NCBI RefSeq assembly: GCF_016801865.2
Contig: NC_068938.1
Span: forward strand, 48,257,808-48,321,807
Length of the DNA: 64,000 bases
Reading direction: 5' to 3'
Source: Culex pipiens pallens
Taxonomy: Eukaryota > Arthropoda > Insecta > Diptera > Culicidae
A program made the position numbers and the translations under genes. Position 1 is the first letter of the stretch. Each line of letters begins with the position of its first letter. The notes beneath the pieces are model-generated. The model had not been told where the DNA came from. It saw only the letters and a program-made list of their open reading frames with translations, and did no database searches. Positions 57,568-64,000 of the stretch are shown here, in pieces.

Positions 57568-58934
57568 TAGGCTTAGTGATTTTTCACGCTCAAAAATTGC
57601 AAATTTCACGGGGTCCTCAATTTCAAAACACAAAATTTCACGCAAATTTCGCGGAACGTGAAAAATTTTAAAATAACTCTGAAAAACTTATGTTTAAATC
57701 GCAGAAACTGCTTGTTATGATTCATTATATATTATTTAAATAAACTAAAAACAATTTCAATAAATTTGAACCAGACACCAAAAAATCTCCAAATTTTCCA
57801 AAAAGATTCCGCCTGGTTTATGAATGGGCTCTATACATAAATATTTTGTAACAAAATGTAGGGCATGCGTATTCTCATTTATTAAACTGTTTTTTTAATA
57901 AATTTTTTATATATTTAAATATTTTTAAAAGTTGATTTCAAAGATAAAAACATGCCCTTCATTTTAATTTGAATAAAACAAAGCTTGATTCTTTTAATTC
58001 TTATGTAACTATACACAGCAAAAAATCCGATGGTAAAATCACATGCAAAAGCATGCACATCACCTTCGTCAAAATAAACACTTAATATTACACACTGCAT
58101 GTACAATTTTTGCAAACACAAAAAAAAAGTTGCAACCGACGGGATTCAAACCCAGCACCAACAGTAAGGGCTGGCGCCTTAACCCACTCGGCCATCAGAC
58201 CGATGAAAAGCTGCAAGGATAAATGCATATATGAGCTTGACATTTTGGTCTTGTAGGTTTCCCATACTGATGGGCTACATATTTCAGGGTGTAAAATCAC
58301 ATAAAATTACATAAAATAATGCAATATTTATTTTACACCCAGGCCTTTTACACGCAGCTGGATTACTACTTTTTTAGCTGTGTACCTTTCAAATAAAATA
58401 GCAGTGAAATTTTTATAACAGTATATGAAAATATTATTAAACTAACCTAAAGTAACCATCACAACGTCCTTCCTTAATCTGATACAAAGTGTTATACCAA
58501 CAGGCTATCATTTCCAATAAATTACAAATCACAAATTACTAAACTTAGTTAATTTCCAAAAATAAAAACAAAAATTTGAACAATTCTTTAAACGGTTCAT
58601 ATCAAGCTTTTCAACTGTAAACCAATAAAAATTACTTAAATAGTATGTATGGATAAAAATTTATTATGTTGTTATTTTGAAAAAAAAAAATTTGAGAAAA
58701 TTGATAAATTTCACATTTACGCCGTCCTCGAAATCGTCAAAAATCACTAACCCTATATCAGTAATTAAACAAGGGTATTCACTCGCTTAATTCTACAGTA
58801 TTTCATAAGATTATTTTTATTCTTATTTGAGTTTGATAAATCATTTTGAGTAAAATCGTTACAGTTTCAGACAAACATAAAATTTCACGGGATTTCGCGG
58901 AAAAATCCAAATTTCACGGATTTCACTAACCCTA
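57568..58934. mobile_element. hAT-like element with 8-bp TSD (1.37 kb)
   Basis: Tips TAGGCTTAGTG and CACTAACCCTA flanked by CTAATAAT (57560-57567 and 58935-58942). A second internal right end (AAAAATCACTAACCCTA) lies at about 58740-58755, suggesting nesting or tandem ends. It shares GTGAAA-rich subterminal text with the element at 48977. No transposase. Confidence 0.82.
58125..58205 (-). repeat. tRNA-like sequence (pseudogene or SINE head)
   Basis: On the minus strand: GATGGCCGAGTGGGTTAAGG resembles a Leu/Ser-type D arm and GGGTTTGAATCCC a B box, with a 5-bp anticodon stem. The long variable arm is missing, position 33 is C and the acceptor arms do not pair. It is not a functional tRNA. Confidence 0.6.
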
Positions 58935-59552
58935 CTAATAATAATAACCACTTTGTTCCAGAAATTACAAATCCACGGCTGTTAGTTTCTCCAATTTGGA
59001 AAATGTTCAAATAAGAGCCCCATCGTGAAAATATTCGCGAAATTTGTCTCACTTGCTTTGCTCTGAACTCGCCTATTGGACTCATCAACGTTTAGATTTT
59101 GACAGGAATTGGCTTAGATTGCTGATTTTATTGTTTACAGCGATAAAGATTATTTTTCTTAGTACAATGACCCTTTGTACGACCACAAAGAGTTTAAAAT
59201 GGATTTTTAAATAAATTTTGAAAAATTAACCTCGCGGTCCTTCTTGACAGAAAAGATCCTACTTGACAGCTCTTTCCAAGGAGACCATAGTTGATTCATC
59301 GAAAAAATGTTGTCTTGTCAATTTTTTTTGCATAAAAATGAAAAAAAAGTGATCAGAAATGGTTTTTGATCGTGTTTTTTTACCGTTGTAGATAAAAATT
59401 GGCATAGTGCTCTAGTACCCAATTTCTGATCCGAAGATCTCATACCGGTTCTATTCACTTTAGGAGTATACGAATCACTCAATATATATATAAATGATTT
59501 CCCTGTAGTTTTATTATTAACATTGAAGATTAAACCAATAGTTTTCGAGATA

Positions 59553-60100
59553 CACTCAACCTCCGGTGGTTGGTCACTTTTTCGTTTGACACTCTTTTAG
59601 TTTGTACCCCGATGGTTGGTCAATGTCAAACTAAAAAGTGACGAACTGTCACTTTTTACACGACCTTCACGCACACTATCAAAACAAACCTTTGGTAGTG
59701 TGTGTGAACTCCGTGTAAAAGGGATGTCAAACTAAAAAGTGACCCCATTCGTTTGACAACAGTTTGTGTCAAACCATCGGGATTTGAGTGTATCGCGAGA
59801 TGAAAAATGAAGGCCAGTTAAATGACGCAGAGAAAAATTATATTTTAACAAAATTTATACTACATTCAAACCCCGATGGTTTGACACCAACTGTTGTCCA
59901 AAGAACGGGGTCACGTTTTAGTTTGACACCCCTTTTACACGGAGTTCACACACACTACCAAACGTTTGTTTTGATAGTGTGCGTGAGCGCCGTGTAAAAA
60001 GTGACAGTTCGTCACTTTTTAGTTTGTCTTTGACCAACCAATGGGGTACAAACTAAAAAAGTTACAAACGAAAAAGTGACCAACCTCCGGGGGTTGAGTG
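59553..60100. mobile_element. TA-flanked foldback element (548 bp)
   Basis: Tips CACTCAACCTCCGGTGG and CCTCCGGGGGTTGAGTG, with TA at 59551-59552 and 60101-60102. Each arm also ends internally in a similar tip (GGGATTTGAGTGTA near 59790 and TACATTCAAACCCCG near 59869), leaving about 77 bp between. Interior repeats AACTAAAAAGTGAC and complement. It could be one foldback or two facing copies. Confidence 0.82.
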
Positions 60101-60399
60101 TATAAGGCTGCATCTCACCAACTCGACGTGATCGTGCTATCTTGTCGCACGTCGCTTGCTTTTTGACGTTCCAAGAAAAACGTATTTTAATGTTTGACCT
60201 TTAATAAACACAAATTAGAGCACGCAATGTAAACAATAACAAACACGTTTTGTTGGCTGACCATTATGTGCATTGTCCCGAAGATTGAATTTGGTTGCCG
60301 GATTTTTGAGTTATAATTAAAAGACCATCCGTAAACCACGTGGACACTTTTTTTTGGAACAATTTCTATACAACCACCAAACCAAAAAGCTAATTAAAC

Positions 60400-60720
60400 G
60401 GGATTTTTTCCGTGCACTATGTTTTTCTAAAAAGTCTCAATGATAACCTATAACTTTGACAAAGAACCCAAATCAATCAGAAAATTAGTTCTCAATATAA
60501 AGATTTTCGAATATTAACGGGCCCATTTTGTCCAGCCCGCAAAGTTGTTAAAGACTTGTATGAAAAACCTTATGATGCAAAATGGCTTCTTTTGGCAAAG
60601 GAGTATGGACATAATTCCATCTAAACCAATTTTAAAAATCTCGGAAATTAATGGCGAAATTCTAGAGAATTACGACGATGAGACAATATTTGAGGCCCAT
60701 TCATACAAACCGGTCACTCT
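60400..60720 (+). repeat. Fragment of the 'ATCTCAGCAACTA' repeat family
   Basis: Contains GATAACCTATAACTTTGAC, AAATCAATCAGAAAATTAG and TGATGCAAAATGGCTTCTTT in the order seen in the copies at 43500 and 45380. Confidence 0.6.
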
Positions 60721-60724
60721 AATC

Positions 60725-62215
60725 CCTCAATGGCAAGTTCTATACACTCCGCCACACAGAACAAAAAAGAACGGAACCAAACCACCACCACTTGCTTCGT
60801 TCCCTCTGTAACATACTTTCCCCCAAAAATTCTTTTTCTCGTAAATATAGCGAAAAAAAAGCATTTTTGTTTTCCTTTCTCACACTTTGCACCACACATT
60901 TATTATTCTCGCCGTTTATACTCCTCCCGTGTTTATTTTCTCTCGTTTCTTTCTCTCTCTCACACTCTTTACACTGGCTGCTCAGCGTCGCAACAATCAA
61001 CCATAAATAAAAACATGAGCAAAGCACACCGGCTTTTATGTTGTTGCATAATGTTCTGTGGATCGGAAATGGTTCCGGGAGGGAGGATGAGGTGGCAGGA
61101 ACAACATAAACAACACATACAATGATAAACCTAACAGGCCGTAGCTGTTTTCTCTCCACATTTTTTGAGAGTAAGAGAAACCTGAAATTCGACGAGAGAA
61201 AAGAGCACATGTCGCATTAGTTTGTTCTGGTTGGGGGAGGATGGAATTTAGAATGGTTCTTATCAGCCTCCCTTATTTTTGTTCTCCGGATGATTCTACG
61301 GAGAGGTTTATCAGATATAGTGATGTGATGCTTACGGTAAAAGGAAGGTATTCCAAGTATCACAATGTTTGCAGATGGTGATAGAAATTATAATCAATGT
61401 CTATCAATGTGTTAGTATCAGGGATGGAAGAATCGCAAAAAAATCATTTTCGCTTGCGAACTTTTTTCACCCGCGAAAGGGATAGGTGGCAAATCACTCA
61501 AAAGACAATCGCTCCCGAACATCTCCAAGAAAATTAATCTGCTGATGATTTAATTGTGAATTTCCTTGTCATCACTACTTAAAAATATTTATTTCACTTT
61601 GTTTACACATATTGCCCATCTACAAAATGTGACAGGTGATTTTTCGACGTTTGTGGTTACACTTCCAAGTGTAGTAGTGAAAAAGATGTTCCGCCGAATA
61701 ATCAAGAAGATGATTTGTTTAGATTCATTTTACCGATCTTTCGTGTGCGAGAGAGGAGAGCCATGCTCCCTTCGGATTTTTTCTCTTGATGAACATCCAA
61801 AGATTTTCTTTTGATGGTGATTATTCCATCGCTGGTTAGTACATATACTAACTTGCTTATATTTATTTGATGAAATATAAAAATAAAAGTAACTAAAATT
61901 TATTTACAATGATTACTTTTCATATTTCTTTAATTGTGACTTAAAATAACATAAACGTTTGAAAAAAGTTTGTTAATTGTTGACCATGATTTTTGCATCC
62001 ATTAACCCCTCGGTGATTTCGGTTTGTTTTGGTTTTTTGACGTTTGTCTGCTTTTTAACTGGGCTACGGCCCAGTTGTCGAGCGCCCAGTTAAACAACGC
62101 CCAGTTACCGAACAACTACTGTATACCTAACTTTTTGGATTTTTCATGTCTTAGAAGAAATCAGCAAAATTTAAACACAATGCAAAACAAAACTGAATAT
62201 TAACACTGAACTGAA
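60725..62215. other. Unique stretch, no gene recognised
   Basis: Open frames at 60730-61125 (plus) and 60740-61210 (minus) overlap on opposite strands and carry no recognisable domain. Nothing else is supported. Confidence 0.5.
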
Positions 62216-62529
62216 TTTTTCCAAAAATATTTTCTGTTGGAAGCATTATCTCAGCAACCAAATGTCCGATCATCAAAATTCAAAAAGGAAAATCGTAAGA
62301 AATTTCACAACAACAAAAAACTGCGGACTGGTCATACCAAATTGGTGAAAAATCGAAAATCTGTATCTCAAGAAGAGATATTTTGATCGATTTGGGTTCT
62401 TCACAAAGTTGTAGGTAATAATTAGAGCATTTCATGAATGCAGATACAAAACAAGTCGCGGGAAATTTTTGTTATTAAATAGAGTTGAATTTCCGAAAAA
62501 TAGATTTTTTTATTTTAAATTTTTCATAA

Positions 62530-62697
62530 AGCAAAAAAAAAGCAAAGCAATCCACTTTAACGACCCCCGGGTCTTTTGTGGTCTCTGTTGCAAGTTTCTG
62601 CTCATTTCTAGGCGTCCGAAGGTTCTGTGTGGTGAGTCACCCAAAACCTCTTTTACGCAAATGGACCGACGTTTTACTTCCCCATCCGATAGAAGGA
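62530..62697 (-). mobile_element. Truncated tRNA-SINE fragment
   Basis: Matches the 3' part of the SINE at 50310 in the same orientation (ACGACCCCCGGGTCTTTTGT, TTGCAAGTTTCTGCTC, CCCATCCGATAGAAGG) with a large internal deletion and no tRNA head. Confidence 0.75.
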
Positions 62698-63312
62698 ATT
62701 TTTCATATGACCCCTAAAAATAGCATCTATTACTGGAGACATGATCCTTTGAACAAAAAAATTTCAAAAAATATCTTTTGAGATGCAAACACAAGTTTTC
62801 AATCAAAAATGTTTTTTTATAAGATTCACCGTTTTAAAGTTATGGCATTTTCAGGTTTACACTGTAATTTAAAACTGACGATATCTCGGAAACTATTGGT
62901 CCTATTTTAAATGTTAAAATGCGAAACTTTTCTATCAAGAAGTATTTTTAAAATGCAAAAAAAACGAGAAGAAATCGAAAAACGATACCCAAAAATTAGC
63001 TATATTTTGAGAACGGTAAAAAAAAACTGTTTAGTACTTTTCGATTGCAAATTTGATTTTGCTTCAAAAAATTGTTATAAATAACTTTTTGTCCAGGTTT
63101 TTGATATTTTCCAAAAAACAAGATTTAAAAAAAAATGTACTATCCAACCAGATTTTGCACCATGACATGGCGCACTATGCCTCAGAGATGTCATTTTTAG
63201 ACCCATAAAACATCAAAAAATTTGAAAATTTAAAAATATGTATTTTGAGAATTTGACTTTCGGTGATAGAATGTTGAATAAGAAAAAATCTGAATTTTTC
63301 TCCATGCGCCTA

Positions 63313-63335
63313 TTTTTTTTTTTTTTTTTTTTTTT
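63313..63335 (+). repeat. Poly-T tract
   Basis: About 23 consecutive T. Confidence 0.95.
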
Positions 63336-63414
63336 GTAAAGTCCTAATCATAAACTACAACTTTTACGAAGACACCAAATCGATCAGAAAATTTCTAAGT
63401 TTGGATTCCCCCAC

Positions 63415-64000
63415 CATTCAAGCCTTTGAACGCCTTGAATTTTGCATCTTTTTCATATAGCTTAATGCAAAAACTCGCAAAGAACAGAGAGAGAGACCAA
63501 CCGTTCCAAACCTTTTCATCGTCCCACAAAATCTCTCCCCTTCTAGCGCCTCAATGTTTGCTGCTTGCCGTAGCGCATAAAATTGACTTTCACGTTCCGG
63601 TACACAAAATTTCGTACGTGTACAGCACATACGCGTAGAGAACACACACACGGACACTGACACACGTAAATGGCTGTTTTTCGGGAAGAGCAACGAGGCC
63701 TCCCCCCCAACCACATATCCGGGGCGACGAGTCGTGTGTGTTTTAAGCTTCTTATCAATCGTCTATCATCTTCTGGTTTGCTCTCCGTATAGGTACCTGT
63801 GTAGAACCAGCTACTTTTCGACACCCACCCTGAGCGGAGTGGGTGAATTAATTTTCGGCAGCTATCTATTCAGACGCTTTCTCCTGCTTCTCTGATTTTA
63901 ATGAAGTGATAAAAGTGTGCAAGTTAATTAAAAGTCAGGAGAAATGGAATGAGGTGTGATATATTTTTAAGCTATACAATAAAGGAAATTACAATTATAA
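63415..64000. other. Unique stretch to window end, no gene recognised
   Basis: GC-richer unique sequence with overlapping frames on both strands and no recognisable domain. Confidence 0.5.

Larger units (their letters stand above)
62220..63410 (-). repeat. Interspersed repeat copy, interrupted by a SINE fragment
   Basis: Contains TTATCTCAGCAACCAAATG, CGATATCTCGGAAACTATTG, GAGAACGGTAAAAAAAAACTG and, at the right, AAACTACAACTTTTACGAAG-like text. A SINE fragment interrupts it at about 62530-62697. Confidence 0.55.

Noticed and set aside
58125..58205. Functional tRNA-Leu or tRNA-Ser
   Set aside because: No long variable arm, C at position 33 and unpaired acceptor arm.
60730..61210. Overlapping 131- and 156-codon frames
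   Set aside because: Opposite-strand frames over the same bases, no recognisable domains, no splice or promoter support.

Overview
The window is AT-rich nuclear DNA from an insect, most likely a culicine mosquito and plausibly Culex. The evidence is TATA/TCAGT-type arthropod core promoters, 64-65 bp introns, tRNA-derived SINEs with two tRNA-like regions, and dense miniature transposons with long terminal inverted repeats. No bacterial gene, rRNA or CRISPR array is visible. The species call is inference.

Layout. Bases 1-12000 are a 174-bp satellite. It runs forward to about 7265 and inverted from about 7446 to 11990, the two arms meet at decayed monomers, and one arm carries a transposon insertion. 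Bases 12000-33200 contain dispersed repeats: a 1.35-kb palindromic element (17458-18809), a SINE with a perfect 21-bp target-site duplication and a (CA)n tail (23176-23753), a TA-flanked foldback element (24251-25100), and elements with a 'TTCGGATAATCGA' terminus (26.1, 29.3, 29.7 and 36.6 kb).

Genes. A minus-strand gene spans 33211-55680 and continues past its last visible exon. Exon 1 (55572-55680) encodes a signal peptide. Exon 2 (46442-46589) encodes a Cys-rich segment resembling the first half of a SUEL/galactose-binding lectin domain. Exon 3 (33211-33981) encodes an acidic, glycosylatable stretch. Donor and acceptor phases agree at both junctions. No fourth exon was found, so the satellite may lie in an intron of this gene. 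Inside the 12.5-kb intron 2 sits a divergent pair of almost identical two-exon genes (38438-39069 minus, 40770-41400 plus). They encode small secreted proteins whose mature part has no charged, aromatic, Cys or Met residue. This is the most unusual protein in the window.

Bases 48977-51534 hold a layered transposon nest. An outer hAT-like element contains a second hAT-like element with its own 8-bp duplication, a SINE and a further repeat. A hairpin element later split the outer element's target-site duplication. Next come a 464-bp inverted repeat (53304-55413) enclosing a 155-bp hAT-type miniature element, another hAT-like element (57568-58934), and a TA-flanked foldback element (59553-60100). 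The remaining stretches are unique or AT-rich non-coding DNA.
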